Shown here piece by piece: positions 1 through 12,434 of a stretch of DNA of 64,000 nucleotides. Position 1 is the first letter of the stretch, and each line of letters begins with the position of its first letter. The notes beneath the pieces are model-generated. The model was not told the DNA's origin. It saw only the letters and a list, made by a program, of their open reading frames with translations, and ran no database searches. The position numbers and the translations under genes were made by a program. The stretch is from Pseudovirgaria hyperparasitica. Lineage: Eukaryota > Ascomycota > Dothideomycetes > Acrospermales > Acrospermaceae. Where the stretch lies: contig NW_022985550.1 of assembly GCF_010093815.1 (NCBI RefSeq), forward strand, positions 633,074 to 697,073, read 5' to 3'.

Positions 1-56
1 GTAGACTCGTTCTTGCTTTCTTTCCTACCTACCTGTGAACCTCTTCGGTCTGCGTA

Positions 57-2171
57 ATGCCTTCCAAACGTACTCGCGCAGCGTTCGAAGAAGACCTGCA
101 AGCTCAACAATCGCCATATGTCTTTTTCGGCACCGCGCTACCTCCGATAGATCCGTCTGTCCGTGACGATGGCTCTTATGTCCCCATATGGAAGCAGACT
201 GCGACTGACGACCAGGGAAGGAGAAGGCTTCACGGTGCGTTCACTGGAGGTTTCAGCGCTGGGTGAGCCTCAACCGAGTCCTCCCTCTACGATGGCATTG
301 TAGACTCATGGACATACAGATACTTCAATACTGTAGGATCAAAGGAAGGATGGACGCCCTCAAACTTCGTCTCTTCACGCCAGAAGCGACACTTGGACGC
401 TGCAACTCCAACTGTACAGCGACCTGAGGATTTCATGGATGAGGAAGACCTTGCCGATGCTGCTGACTCGGAACGCATACATACCTCAAAATCATTTGCG
501 TCAATTGGAGCCACGCCCGCCGAACAAGCTAAGCTGAACCTTGCGCGGGGCTCTGAGGACACAATAGGTGCAAGATTGCTGCAGAAGATGGGCTGGCGCA
601 AGGGCCAGGGGATAGGACCCAAAGTGCGCAGGAAGGCTGATCTTGGCCCTGAAATTGAGGGTGTGGACACAGATGACCTCACTTCATCATCACATTTCTT
701 TGCTCCACCTAATTCGCCGCTGGTTCTAATAATAAGAAAAGAAGACCACAAAGGCTTAGGATTTGGTACGGTGCAAGACAAAGCACTATCAAGGGCAGGT
801 GATCTCCCTGATAACGAGTGGCATGGCTTGCGTGATCCTGTAGACCCAGGGTTGAAGAAGAAACAAAAGCAGTCTCAATCGAAAAAGAGTGGCTTTGGGC
901 TTGGTGTTTTGAATGATACTGGTTCTGATGATGAAGACCCTTATTCGATGGGCCCGCGAATCTCATTCACGTCGGTCTCCAATCGTGACATCAAATCTAA
1001 GAAAGCAGGATCAAAAAAGTCTCCTGCTATCAACGTGCCTCGAGCGGCAACTCAACCATTACTTTCCTCGAAGAACAGGATCGAACGTCAGAAAGCGGTG
1101 ACATGCCAGAAATGTCACGATGGAAAATTACCCCTGCAAGGCTTCCACTTGTCTAAGCACTCTCTCCGACTATCTGGGCCTAGCTTTCCACTCCCACGGA
1201 TACCCCAGGGGTGGTCCTCAAAGATAGAACTGCAAACGGGGGTCAATGGTCCAGGAGTTGTCAAAGAAACGGAGAAAGCCACTCTTGATCCCGTATCGAG
1301 AGCTCGAATTCTTGGGGAGACTCCTCTACCGGGCAAATCGGTATTTGATTTCATGTCTGCTGACGCTAGGAATCGGATAGCATCAGCCTCAGGCAGGACA
1401 AATTTGCCACCTGGACGTGGAGAAAATATTTCCGGAGGCCTGAACAAAACAGTCGAGATGCTCTCGGACCTAATACGACCGCCTCCTGCAGAGGCTGCTG
1501 AAGCGGCTCTAAGAAGATTGGTAGGGGGTTGGAATCCTTACGGAACTGATCAGGACAAGGCACTTCGATATCAAACTTTCTTGGAGATATGCACGAGTCC
1601 AAAACTAGGCTTGCCAGATCAGCCAAAGGGAATGTCGAAAAAGGACTGGATAGGCGAGTTGGAAGAGTTTGCACATGCTGCCCAGGTCTTCAAGCCTGTC
1701 ACAGGTATGATGGCTTCTCGTTTTACAGCTGCATCTAGCCACTCTACTGCGAATGCACCCGAACAAGTTAGTCAGGTAAGCGGAACCCTTACGAAGAGCA
1801 ACGGGGCGCAGGAAGCTGCAAGAGCCGGGATGTTTGGTCCATTGACAAGAAGTATACATCAATTCTATCCGACAAGACTGCTTTGCAAGCGATTTGGAGT
1901 ACCGCCCCCGAATCTTGCTTCAGGAGACAAACCATCAGAGCCCGTGAACAACCCAATAAGTACAAGTGGCATGGGCGTTCAAGACTTTCCTTCCCAGTCA
2001 CGAGATTCGACATTGATCGTAAAGACATCAGATGCATACACTGCAAACCCAGTTTCCTTAGCATCCACACAGCCCGCTGTGCCGCCGGTCGTAGACGCTG
2101 AGTCGAATACAGCCCTTGAGGAGAGTCGTGCTGCCCAAGAGATATTTGATGCCATATTCAACAGTGGCTAA
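57..2171 (+). CDS. G-patch domain splicing protein, GPATCH1/TGH family
   Basis: Two exons, 57..262 and 320..2171, joined by a 57-nt GT-AG intron, give 685 aa. The join completes a Gly codon and restores the conserved stretch [17 protein letters not shown]. That N-terminal block, followed by a G-patch at about residues 170-200 ([20 protein letters not shown]) and a CHDG-type element near residue 350 ([14 protein letters not shown]), marks the GPATCH1/TOUGH family. Its members are nuclear proteins linked to pre-mRNA splicing through DEAH helicase binding; that is family knowledge. Basic and Ser-rich low-complexity segments occupy the middle, and the last 150 residues are poorly conserved looking. 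The ATG at 57 is the first in frame and is preceded by a CT-rich stretch. The upstream promoter lies outside the window. Confidence 0.9.
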
Positions 2172-3086
2172 TAGATTCTACGATGTACGCCAAAACGGAT
2201 CGCATAGTTAGGTCGTCGTCTGATGTAACTGTATAGCAACAATAAATCTCCATCTGAAAGGCTAAAAGACGAACGTGCATCCTTCATCTTCTATCCCAAC
2301 ACCTTCCGAGGTTGAACAGCGATAGATACAACCTTGGCCAGAATCTTCGAACTAGTCACTACGCACTACAGTGCGAATGCTGCGTCCGCTTCAGAAATGC
2401 GAGCACAACATCAGTGACGGCGCATGCGGTTGCATATGGCCTGCGCCCAGACGAGATGCTTCTGAGAGAAGTTAATTCGTATACAACCTGAGGCTTGTGG
2501 TACTTAGACGAAATAAAGTATGACACAGATGGCTCGCGGAAGATTTAAACGTAGAAGATCTTGGTTACGAAGGCAGTCAAACGACCTGGCGCTGCTTAGG
2601 CCCTAGATTTGGTTTGAAGGGTTTTTGTATGCAACAATGTATGAATAAGTCGCTTCGGTAGAAATACACGTAATCCGCACTGTTTGCAATATATCCTCAG
2701 ATTGAACCAAAATCTCGCATGTAATGATAAATGCTGTCTCACTATAAGGACTCAGCTTTAACTTTTTACATTTCGAAAGGGAAATCGACTACCGCCTTGC
2801 CGTCTAGATATGGAACTTCTGTCGGAGTTTCAGCCTGTTTTTTGTAAGAGTCGGATGGTTTTCAACTCCTCAAGATCAGTGGCCATTAATTGTATGAATA
2901 CTCGTTTCGGTCTGAAGTTGTTGGCCAAGCTCGCTTAGAAGTCCCTAGACTAAGGCTGACTGACGTCTTCCAGTTGTTCGCGTTCGCGCTTGTAACTTAG
3001 GCCTTGTACCATCTATTATTACCCACATAGATCACGAAGTTCTACCTACTGGCGTCGTTGGTGTTCATCGATGTTCGCCCTTCGAG
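2172..3086. other. Intergenic gap, 915 bp
   Basis: It holds the 3' flank of the G-patch gene (AATAAA-like signal near 2242) and the promoter of the zinc-cluster gene. I see no coding frame, RNA gene or repeat in it. Confidence 0.6.
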
Positions 3087-4413
3087 ATGCGGTCCGGCCC
3101 GAAATCCCATCTGGGCTGCCGGCAGTGTAAGAAGCGTAAAGTCAAGGTAAGATCTGAAGATCCATGAACAGGCTGAATCAGTCCCCATCGAATTGACTGT
3201 CTCTACTCTGGACTAGTGCGATGAAAAGACCCCAGCTTGTAGTGCTTGCATTAGGCGCCGAGAGGCATGCTCGTACCTGGACGTCACACAACAACATGCA
3301 TCACACGTCAAAGCCTCAACAGCCTCAGCAGCCTCCGAGCAGAGAAGTCAGTGTCCGCCGGAGCCGAGCTGGTATACACCCACACTGGACATTGATCTAA
3401 CACATTACTACCTCATGCACACATGCCGGACCATCATGTTCGACCCACGACGCCGCAGCTTCTGGAGAGAAATCATCTTTCCCCTTTCCTTCGACTCCAC
3501 CGCCCCCGACGAACCTGATCTCACCGTGCTTCACGGCCACCTCGCAACTGCTGCCCTCCATAAGATCGCCGTCGCCAATCCCTCACCATCTCTCCAAGAA
3601 AGGTACATCGCATGTGCCGCTGACCGTCAGTCCAAAGCCGTATCCACCCTGATCCGCATGCTCGACGCGCCCAGCCCTAAGAATGCACCCGCGCTCTTCA
3701 CGCTCTCCGTCCTCGTCACCATCTGGGCATTTGCAAGCCGTAGCCTGCCAGCCGAACTCAACACCATCTCCATCTCTCGCCTTGCACTCCGCGATGGCCA
3801 TGAGCCGCACCCTGAAGCCCAGCACGCATGCCAGCATGACGGCAAGGCAAGCCCACCCACTCTTGTCCCTCATCGCTGGCACCTCGAAAACCTCGTGACC
3901 ATCATCCATGTAACCCAGGGCATCCGCGCGATCACACTAGGCTGCTCTGCGTGGCTCCGCGACCTCTCACCAGAATTCAGTCACATGATGACCATGCCCG
4001 GGCCGCCGGGTCCCGCGACGCCTGACTCTCTTGCCGCGCTCCTCGCGCTCGAGGCTCATGTACGGGCTACCCAACCCGCTCGGGACGTCGAGATGTACAT
4101 AACCGAGATTCGCCGTGTAGAAGTCATGCTCGCCCTACAACTAGACGCAGAAACGCGCGAGAGCCTGTTGGGCTGGCTGGCGGGACTAGACCAGGCATAT
4201 GTGCGAGTGCTTGCGGCTGGAGAGCAGGCAGCGCTGGCGATACTGGCGTTTTGGGCGGGGACTTTTTATACGATGGACGATAGGTGGTGGGCACGTGGAT
4301 GGGCGGTGGGTCTTGTGGAAGAGGTATATGCGGCGGTGGACGAGAAGTGGCGGGTGTATCTGGAGTGGCCGTTGGGTGCTATTGGGAGGCTGGAATTGAG
4401 GGAGATTACTTGA
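3087..4413 (+). CDS. Zn2Cys6 fungal transcription factor
   Basis: Exons 3087..3146 and 3217..4413, with a 70-nt phase-0 intron, give 418 aa. The first exon ends inside the zinc cluster and the second completes it: GCRQCKKRKVKCDEKTPACS followed by ACIRRREAC. This matches the Gal4-type pattern C-x2-C-x6-C-x6-C-x2-C-x6-C at residues 11-38, with the usual basic run between Cys 2 and Cys 3. The rest is an alpha-helical regulatory region of the fungal_trans_2 type, inferred from length and composition (Leu/Ala-rich helices, conserved-looking HLATAALHKIA). It should bind DNA as a dimer in the nucleus. No target is evident, since the gene is followed by a 2.3 kb empty gap. Confidence 0.88.
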
Positions 4414-6745
4414 ACGGCAAGCTAAGGATGGGATCAGATCACTTGCAAAACGCTGTGCTGCGGCTCTGGAAACCGTTGTGGGAGAGATGTTCATCCCCGA
4501 GCCTAGTGCGGTTCGCAGTGGCCACTTGGATGAAGTCTGGGATCCAGTCTTGCTATGACGCCTGTCTAGTATTTCCCGATGTCTATTCAGGGTCCTCAGA
4601 AAATGGACGAGCTCACATGATGAAATCAAGCCGCCGCTCCAGAGTCATTGGCAAGACACGAGATGAGATCTGGGTGCAAATAGTGAAGGCAGGAGTAGAA
4701 AAGTGGTGTGCGGACAAGTAGGATGATGACAGTACGTCAATGAGGACATCAAAGGGGCGACAACCTGTCGTCTTCGTCTCTGAAGGGGCTTCAGACCTGC
4801 TAGTACTCAGTCTCGGAGGACAATAGACTCAGCATTGTTTAAATACCAAACAATGCATCTCGTATAACTGGATGATGAAAGAGATAGAGGTCGGCGTCAA
4901 AAGTTGCGTTGGCTGCGAACTTGATTCTGGCTCCGTTCTTCTCATCGCCCAGGACCTATAGTCGCTCTCGAGGAACTGGCTGATGGATTTATCCTGTTCA
5001 GTGTAGAACTGCCTTCAAACGAGGTGGGCATCTTTTGGGTCAATCCTTTTTCATCAGTCGGTGTGTTATGTTGCCATGCTTATGCTGGCTGAGTAATTTA
5101 GGGTCAACGAAGATTGACCTATCAGTCGTATGATTATAATCTTGAGGCAACCCCTAGATTGGCTGTCTGCTAGAGATCAGTGACGCGTGCTTCAACATCT
5201 CGATATAAACACAACTGTTACCCTTGGGCATGTGACTCCGCCATAGAGTCTCTGTGGTGTATTTTATAGAGGTGGTATTCAGTACAACATAAAGCTCAGG
5301 TCCGCTCCAAGTCCCTTGTTGCATACCTTATGACAACAGGGACAGCATAAACTAACGGTGGGTACTACATTGGTGGCAGATAACACAGTCCACATCAGTA
5401 TGATAGTATTCTCCACTGATCACCATCCAGCGGGTAATGTCTCTGTAGACAAAGTGAGATGAGAGGTGAGCCGGTCCTAGCCCTTGTTTCAAAATCCGTC
5501 GTTACTGAAGCAAATCACCATAGATATTGCACGGTGAATTTGATATGTCCAAATAAATGTTGTCGTACTGGAGAAGATCACCGGAGCCTAGCTTTAGAGG
5601 CTCGACCACTAGGCCTATGTTATTGTGGTCACGTCGCGTCCCATTTTTCGTACCGCTTGCACATTCTATCACCAATACATGAGGCAGGCTTGTTGCAAGC
5701 GAAGATACTCGGGCTTGTTGGATGTGATCTAGTGTGATGTGGTGCGTAAGACGTTGGTGATCTTGACAGACGAGTTGGACGAATTGTTGCGACGTCGAGT
5801 AAGACGTTCCGGAACGGATGCTTCAGCCAAGCCTTCCTACCTAGCCCGACAGAGTCTGCTTACGTACACAAGCAACATCACGCCAAGCCCAATTCTGTGG
5901 CTTGAACTCCTTCACATCTGTCTCATCAACCCCCTGGCGCCACCATATTGAGAGCCTGTCACTTAGTTACACCCGAAGATCCATTTGTTCCTTCCCAGTG
6001 ATAAAACAAACCACATGACCGTACTTTGGATCGTCGCAGGGATTCCCCGGCTCAACTTCCTCTCGGAGCTGCTCCCTGACGCGTCAATGGCAATCAGTAG
6101 ATTCGGCAGAGCTGACAACATTGATCATCGTAGGCTCTGAGACATGGCTGCATCTTCAGGCCAAGACAATACGTTCTTCTCTGGCCTTGTCTGTCCCGAG
6201 ATTGTCCATCACTACTCCTCTCAGAGCTGTGTAGGAGCATAACACAGCTAGGACAGCTTCCCAGAACATCTTACGTTCCGAGATAGGTGTCTCAAGCTTT
6301 TTTATGTACCAAATATGCTTTCTGAAATTATCCTGACATGTTTTACTCGCCCATTCTGCATATCCTGCTACCTATGCACACACAGACTGAGGTACACGGC
6401 GGTGGCACCTAAACGCTGTTCATGCCGCACTATGGACAAGGGTTGACGTGTCTAATTAAAGCAACATACAATGTACTTCCCGCCAGACTATTTGATATCG
6501 AATCTCCGTGCCCATATTTTCAGAAACTCTAGCTTCACGACTTCCAGCTCATCGGGCTCTTTTTTATTTTCTCTACGATTCCTCTCTCTGGTAGAGATAC
6601 GTTATTTCAAATTTCCCTGGAGGAGGTCTTGTATCGTCTTTTTTAAAATTATCCCTTCAGTTTGATATCGCAGGTCGACTTTTTCAAATCACATTCTTCA
6701 TACTACAGCCTTCGATTAGGAATATACAAACCGCTAATACTAATA
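4414..6745. other. Large gene-poor gap, 2.3 kb
   Basis: Short open frames here have no recognisable domain, codon pattern or splice partners. Stretches around 4,850-6,450 are AT-leaning. No tRNA, repeat unit or transposon end was recognised. The last 300 bp should include the zinc transporter promoter. Confidence 0.5.
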
Positions 6746-8094
6746 ATGGCTACCGAGATTCCAGCAGCAAAGCCTGTATGTGGTGGTGGTGGAATTAATG
6801 GAAGCGAGGAGGATTTCGATATTTCTCTGCACATTGCTGCAATCTGTAAGACAACTGTGATATACACCCACATTGTTTCTCACACTAATTGACATCAGTC
6901 TTGGTTCTTGGTGCGAGCGTGTTCGGCGCAGGATTTCCGGTCATGGCGAAGAAGGTCCGGTGGATGAGAATCCCGCCAAAGGTCTTCTTCTTCTGCAAGC
7001 ATTTCGGAACCGGAGTACTAATTGCAACTGCTTTTGTCCACGTGAGTCTTTTCTCTCGAATATCGATCTCCAAAGACTGATACCGCCCTTCCCAGCTCCT
7101 CCCCACCGCATTTCTATCTCTTTCGAACCCCTGTCTTCCGGATATTTTCATAAAGAACTACCCTCCAATGCCTGGTGTTATCATGATGGCTTCACTCTTC
7201 ATCTTGTTCGTCATCGAGATGTGGCTTAATGCCAAAACTGGCGGCCACAACCACGGCGGGCCAACCGGCCAAAACTTCATTCCTTCCGAGCACTCCGTGT
7301 CTGACCCCTACACACTTCAGCCTCCGAGCCGGCCCTTCACCCGTGCCGACAGCTATAGCTCCGAGCACACGCTCCACGGCGACGACAAAGATGACAAAAT
7401 CACCACCGTCCGCGAGTACCCCGCCGAGCACAGAGACAGCTCCGAAATGCCCCCCTGGTTCGTCGTCTTCTACGAGCAATACATCCGCCAGCGCGACGAA
7501 ATGCTCACCGTCCTCCACCGCGCCACTCCATTCACATCCCACAAGCACGACCTGCCAGTTCCATCCGACCCCGAAGCCCTCGACCCCACCGCCACCGACC
7601 CGCAGGTCCTGCGGAAGATGTCCCTCAACATCACCCTTCTCGAAGGCGGCATCCTGTTCCACTCCGTCTTCGTCGGCATGACCGTCTCCATCACCACCAC
7701 CGGCTTCGTCGTCCTCCTGATCGCCATCCTCTTCCACCAGATGTTCGAGGGCCTCGGGCTCGGCTCGCGCATCGCCGCGGTGCCGTACGCAAAGGGCAGT
7801 TGGCGCCCCTGGATCCTCGTCGTTGCATTCGGCACCACCGCGCCCATCGGGCAGGCGATTGGCCTTGCGAGCCGGGGAAGCTATGATCCGGATAGCGCGC
7901 TAGGGCTGATTATCGTGGGTGTGTTCAATGCTATTTCGTCTGGGCTGCTGGTTTATGCCTCGTTGGTGGATCTTCTTGCCGAGGACTTCTTGTCTGAGGA
8001 GGCGAGGCTGTTGTCGTATGCGGAGAAGTGCTGGGCGTTTGTGTATGTGTTGTTGGGCGCGGTTGGGATGAGTGTTGTTGGTGTGTTCGCTTGA
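6746..8094 (+). CDS. ZIP family zinc/iron transporter
   Basis: Exons 6746..6845, 6899..7041 and 7096..8094 give 413 aa; both short introns are GT-AG and all phases agree. The protein is a plasma- or vacuolar-membrane divalent metal transporter of the ZIP family. The N-terminal membrane helices read FLVLGASVFGAGFPVMAKK and KHFGTGVLIATAFVHLLPTA, the latter carrying the ZIP TM2 histidine (FVHLLP). A hydrophilic loop of about 130 residues with a short His motif (GGHNHGG) follows TM3. The C-terminal half carries the signature helix HSVFVGMTVS and the metal-site helix LFHQMFEGLGLGSR, then three more helices. Length and layout fit ZRT1/ZRT2-like fungal transporters. Zinc-responsive control is likely from family knowledge, but I saw no clear Zap1-type site. 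Confidence 0.93.
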
Positions 8095-8466
8095 GTGAGT
8101 GTGGGTGAGAACAGGCAGGGGTTGGGCGTGCTTGGGGATGGATGTGCAGCGGTGCGGGCGGTCAATCTATGCATTCATCAATCCATCCATCCATTCACCT
8201 ACCTCTTTTCCCCTTCCTGTATATTGACACTGTACACTCAATCGCTTTCATCATTTTCAAATTCTTGCAGGGCATTGATCTGAGGCTAAAAAGGCCACAA
8301 GCTACAGTCTAACCGGCATACATCCATCTATCGAGCCCTCCAACAACTCCTCCATTAAAACAAAAAATCCCCACAATCTAAACATAACCCATTCCCTTCT
8401 CTCATCCCTCCCGCCCTCTTTCCCACGAGATTTCTACCCCCAACTCTCATAATACTCTTCATGACC
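8095..8466. other. 3' flank with short ATCC microsatellite
   Basis: This is the 3' flank of the zinc transporter. A short ATCC run lies at about 8179-8195, followed by C/T- and A-rich low complexity up to the tRNA. No gene is seen. Confidence 0.5.
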
Positions 8467-8565
8467 GGTCGCTTAGCTCAGTTGGTTAGAGCGTGGTGCT
8501 AATACAATCCCTTGCGGATGCTGTGAAAAACGCCAAGGTCGCGAGTTCGACCCTCGTAGTGACCA
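8467..8565 (+). tRNA. tRNA-Ile (anticodon AAT) with intron
   Basis: The cloverleaf is complete. Acceptor arm GGTCGCT pairs with AGTGACC and the discriminator is A. The D arm is GCTC/GAGC. Anticodon stem TGGTG/CGCCA encloses loop CTAATAA with anticodon AAT. The T arm is GCGAG-TTCGACC-CTCGT. An intron of about 25 nt interrupts the loop just 3' of the anticodon, the standard eukaryotic position. A-box and B-box promoter elements are internal. Confidence 0.95.
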
Positions 8566-9097
8566 AGCCCCTACAATATCTCACCTTTTTTTGTGGGCAA
8601 TCTATGCAGAAATGACAGATTTTTTTTCTGGGGGGGCACACTCTTGTGTCGTCGTATTGTGCGTGCGGTGTGGGTACGGTGTGGGTCGAGAAAAAGCTTG
8701 GGCCAGGAGAAGGAGGGGGTGGTACTGTAGTACGTACTGTAGTGGTGGTGGAGACGGGTGCAGAGTTTTATTGTGTAATTATGGACACGTACATTTCGTG
8801 TGATATAGGTAGAATTCATTGATAACCAACTATCGGGCATGTATGATTATATCCCGTTTCTACCGTAGACATGTTAGAAACTTTAGCGTTTAGATAAGTA
8901 AATAAGCGAGTGATACATACGTACTAATTATAGGCGGGCTGAACTAGGTACGTAGGTACATGTTCTTTCTATCTACCATTTAACCCATCAATCTCGATCG
9001 TATCAGACGTAAGAAAGCAACCGGGATCCATCCACCTATCTTTGATATGTGATCCTCTACCGGATATAATGTGATTGAGCTGGATTTTTTCTTCCGT
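8566..9097. other. Gap between the two tRNA genes
   Basis: A T run just downstream of the tRNA-Ile (about 8585-8591) can act as the Pol III terminator. The remainder is low-complexity G/T-rich and then AT-rich sequence with no gene seen. Confidence 0.5.
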
Positions 9098-9178
9098 GGC
9101 AACCTGGCTGAGTGGTTATAGCGTTAGACTAGAAATCTAATTCCTTCGGGAGCACAGGTTCGAATCCTGTGGTTGTCG
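9098..9178 (+). tRNA. tRNA-Ser (anticodon AGA)
   Basis: Acceptor arm GGCAACC pairs with GGTTGTC and the discriminator is G, as expected for serine. Anticodon stem TTAGA/TCTAA encloses loop CTAGAAA with anticodon AGA. A long variable arm (TTCCTTCGGGAGC) marks a class II tRNA. The T arm is CACAG-GTTCGAA-TCCTGTG. There is no intron. A T run follows immediately and fits a Pol III terminator. Confidence 0.95.
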
Positions 9179-9724
9179 TTTTTTACTGTTTAGCATGGCG
9201 TGGGAGGCGTGGGTTCAGACTTTTGGGGGAGTTTTGATAGTAATTAGTGTTGGTAGGGTGCTTTCTTTCTGCGTTGTGGATTGAGGACAGGGAAATGTTC
9301 AGGTATTGGATAATAGGGCGCAAGGAGGAGCTGGGAAAGATTTGGTTTTATGGACTTGGCGTGATTACATGCGATGAGCGAAGAGTGAGAGGGAGGGTTA
9401 TTTGATGTTCTTCTTAGGGTGCCTTCGTGCGGAAGATTGAGGAGAATGTCTAGCTGTGCGATGAACGAGCAATTCGTATTTGACTAGCACGAAGCTAGTA
9501 TTGCATAGAGTCTGATCAATCCCAAATCACACAAGACAAGGACAAGCTATGCTCCGACTTGGAGCTAAGAAACGCCTTCTAAAAGTGGTTATCCGGAACG
9601 CACTCGCATGTGTGAGAGAAGGTAGAGAATTGTCTGAGCTTAAGCCCGGGATATCATAAAGCAATGCAAAAGATTGTAAGAATGCGTAAATCGTACCATT
9701 CCTGATGCATGTGTGCCCCCTTGC
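9179..9724. other. Intergenic gap
   Basis: The 3' flank of tRNA-Ser meets the 3' flank of the minus-strand phosphatase-like gene. No coding frame or RNA gene was seen. Confidence 0.5.
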
Positions 9725-11557
9725 CTAAAAGCTGGACTGAGGCTGGACTGGCTTGCCGTACGGACTTACAGCCAAGTCGTCTTCATCTTCGTCTGTCCGC
9801 TCAGGTTCATGTGTCCCTCGCATCTCCTTTTGCCTTAGCTCCCAGCTACCCATGCGTGTGTGCTCTCGTCCGCCGTTCGTCGCACCTGCGATGACGGCTG
9901 GCTGAGGCATGATCAGATCAGCATCGCTCGCCATCTTTGCTGATCCTTTATATCCGCCAGCATTACTGTGGCGGCGTGAGTTGCGCTGCATGCGGATACC
10001 ACCGAACGCGAATGCTGCCACAGCAATCAAAGCGAGAACAACAAGTGTTACGATGGCTCCGATGACGCCTGCAACGGCTGGAGAAAGTGCCGAAGACGGT
10101 TTCGGAGGTTGTGTTGTGGTGTGGTAATCGTAAAAGGGGCAGAAGACGGCACTGCTACTCCCACACGCTGTGCACCAATCACCAGGCTTACTTGTCATTA
10201 TACCGCTCATGTAGCTTTCGAAGTCCACCCAGCTTATCTCTGCCGTACTGGGGCCACGGTGGAAGATTGGGTAACTGCGTAGGTCGTAGCCCTCGTTGCT
10301 CGTGCCGTTGCGGAAGTAAAATGCCACCCATAGATCCTCGCGCGCGGGGAATCCAGTGTCATTAGCAGTGCCCATGGAATATAGCTCGAATACCATACTG
10401 CTACCGTACTCGGGCAAGCCATAGAATTGAGAGTTTCGTTCGGCGATTGCAGCTAGCGAGGAGAAGCCAATGAAAGGCTCATGGTCGCCGAACAGTAGAT
10501 TAAGTTTATAGTTAACACCACGTGTTTCGATATTCTGCTGCAAAAGACCCAAGACTTGTGCTGCAAGGGTACGACCAGGTATCGCACGAATGCCATTGTC
10601 GACATCTGAGTCACCATAAAATGCCCACTGCTGCTGCGATGCAAGCGCACGAATGCGCTCATAATCACCAGTGAAGGATGTGTCTTCGGCAGAGAAGAGA
10701 GCCTGGGTACCATTGTCGTGATTATAGCGATAATTTAAGTACTCGTAGATGTTCCATGCGTTACCATAGTCCCTATTGAAAGAGTATCAGTACAAACTCA
10801 CATGGATTGTAGATCCTTGACCAATATCTTTCGACTCTTACCTTTGGACAGACGTCAAAACGTCCTCTCCCATGGCCGCCCCAGCAATACTTGAGAATAG
10901 ACCCCTAGTCCGCTGTTGAATGTCCTTGAACTCAGTGCTATTAAAATAATTGAACATAGACAAGGCGTGATTGTCGCAACCAAGAGCTCCAGCCAGATAT
11001 ATCGAATGAGGCTCCATGGATGAGTACGTCCGGATCTGTGCGTATTGATACCCATTCAAGGGGTAATTAAGGTATGAACCGTTCGCCAATACTGATTCCG
11101 TACCACCAGGAAGAGCAGCAAAGGTGGCATTAGTCGAGGAGTTCACAGCAAAGGTAGGTTCGTACGGAGGAAAGAGTCCCTGCATGAAAGCCTGAGCCGA
11201 AGCATATGTGTGCTGCCCTTCTGGTGCCATGACTAGAACCTGCTCGTCATTGACTATGTCGTAATCAATGTCGACTATATGATTGACGGCGATTGTGTCA
11301 TTGCCGTCTCCGCCGGTTGTCGTTAGGTAGCGATTTCGAAAGAAGTCGCCAGCAATATGAAGTTGCTGAGCACCAAGAGAGGTGAGCTCTCTCACACCGG
11401 AGCCAAGAAGACTCGGCAAGCGCTCGCCGGCACGAGTGAAGACCACGGTGCCATGGACCCTCATGTCAAGATCCTGTGTCTGTACCAGAAGCGCAGTAGA
11501 GGCTAGAACAGCCAACCGCGACATAGACAGAGACATGGTGAGGATAGCCACTGGCAT
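9725..11557 (-). CDS. Histidine acid phosphatase-fold membrane protein, probably catalytically altered
   Basis: Exons 11557..10842 and 10772..9725 (69-nt intron) give 587 aa. Order: signal peptide (residues about 1-27), a luminal or extracellular domain that starts with MRVHGTVVFTRAGERLPSL, then one membrane helix (about residues 475-500, AVAGVIGAIVTLVVLALIAV), then a basic and polar cytosolic tail. The domain start aligns with the RHGxRxP signature of branch-2 histidine phosphatases, but the nucleophile position reads RAGERLP (Ala43 in place of His). It may therefore be a non-catalytic relative. The topology suggests a type I surface or vacuolar protein. The start at 11557 gives a short extension; the later Met codons at residues 8 and 12 would also leave a good signal peptide. 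Substrate unknown. Confidence 0.8.
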
Positions 11558-12434
11558 GGCAGCAGACGAATCAAAGGATATCAGTGAAGAGGACGCTCCA
11601 GCTTACCTTGAAATCAAGGCCGCAGCCAGGTACCGTTAAGTACACAGCCATAGTAGAGCTTCGAGCTTGGCTAACCCAGGCTTCACGAGGGCGCGGGAGC
11701 GATGATAGGTGCATTGTGCCTTGTAGCGTCATTCCTGCATGGTGGATGATAGTCCCGGGCATTATCTACGATACGAGAGCTGGATATTAGCTCTATCCGG
11801 ATCCATGCAAGCCTCGCGCGCGGGGTAGCTTGCTCGAGCTTCATTGTCTAGCCTCGCTGCATTAAATCGCACAAGTACCGTGAACTGGGTAGTCGTGGGC
11901 GCAGCTGATCACGACGACAGTTCTCATTGAGTCGCGCAGCATTTCCTGAGCTGTGCAAGGTCGTGAGCTCGGTGCCGACCGTTGGTTCCTGGAAGCAGAG
12001 ACGGACAGAACACAGAGGCTGGGAGAGAAGCTTACGACGGTAGCGCCGAGTGAATTGACCGAGTGAGAAGACACGGGTAGCAGCACGAGCCTTAGCCTTC
12101 GGTATGACTGCAGGTCTTGCACATGCCGAGATAGATCATGATCGTGATATCGATGTTGATGTTTCCGCAGTCAAGTCCACGGTCTACTACTGATGTTCAC
12201 CATCTACTACTGATGTTCGAAGCACAGAGCAGAAAGCCCTCTCTCCAGCTCGGCGTAACCCCGCTAGAATAGCTAAATATATATGACTAGGCCGTAAGCA
12301 GCTATACAGATTTCTACGGAGCAAGTGCAATTTGGAGCAGTCGTGCACGCGGTTCGTTTGTTCAATTTCTAGTTTTCCACTCAACAGAGTCTTGCATCTT
12401 AGACTGCAAGTACCTACTCTCAAGTCTATGACAC
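11558..12434. promoter_or_regulatory. Divergent promoter region, 877 bp
   Basis: It separates the divergent phosphatase-like gene and TRM11 and must hold both promoters. A short near-repeat (ctactactgatgttc at about 12184 and 12203) is visible. No coding frame is convincing. Confidence 0.4.

Noticed and set aside
4284-4721. 145-codon frame overlapping the end of the zinc-cluster gene
   Set aside because: Shifted frame of a GC-rich 3' exon running into non-coding DNA; Gly/Trp-rich and without any motif.
5459-5951. Two adjacent plus-strand frames in the 2.3 kb gap
   Set aside because: No start context, domain or splice link; likely chance.
7192-7737. Long minus-strand open frame (181 codons) opposite the zinc transporter
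   Set aside because: Antisense shadow of a GC-rich exon; its Val/Gly/Asp-rich composition mirrors the sense strand and it has no domain.
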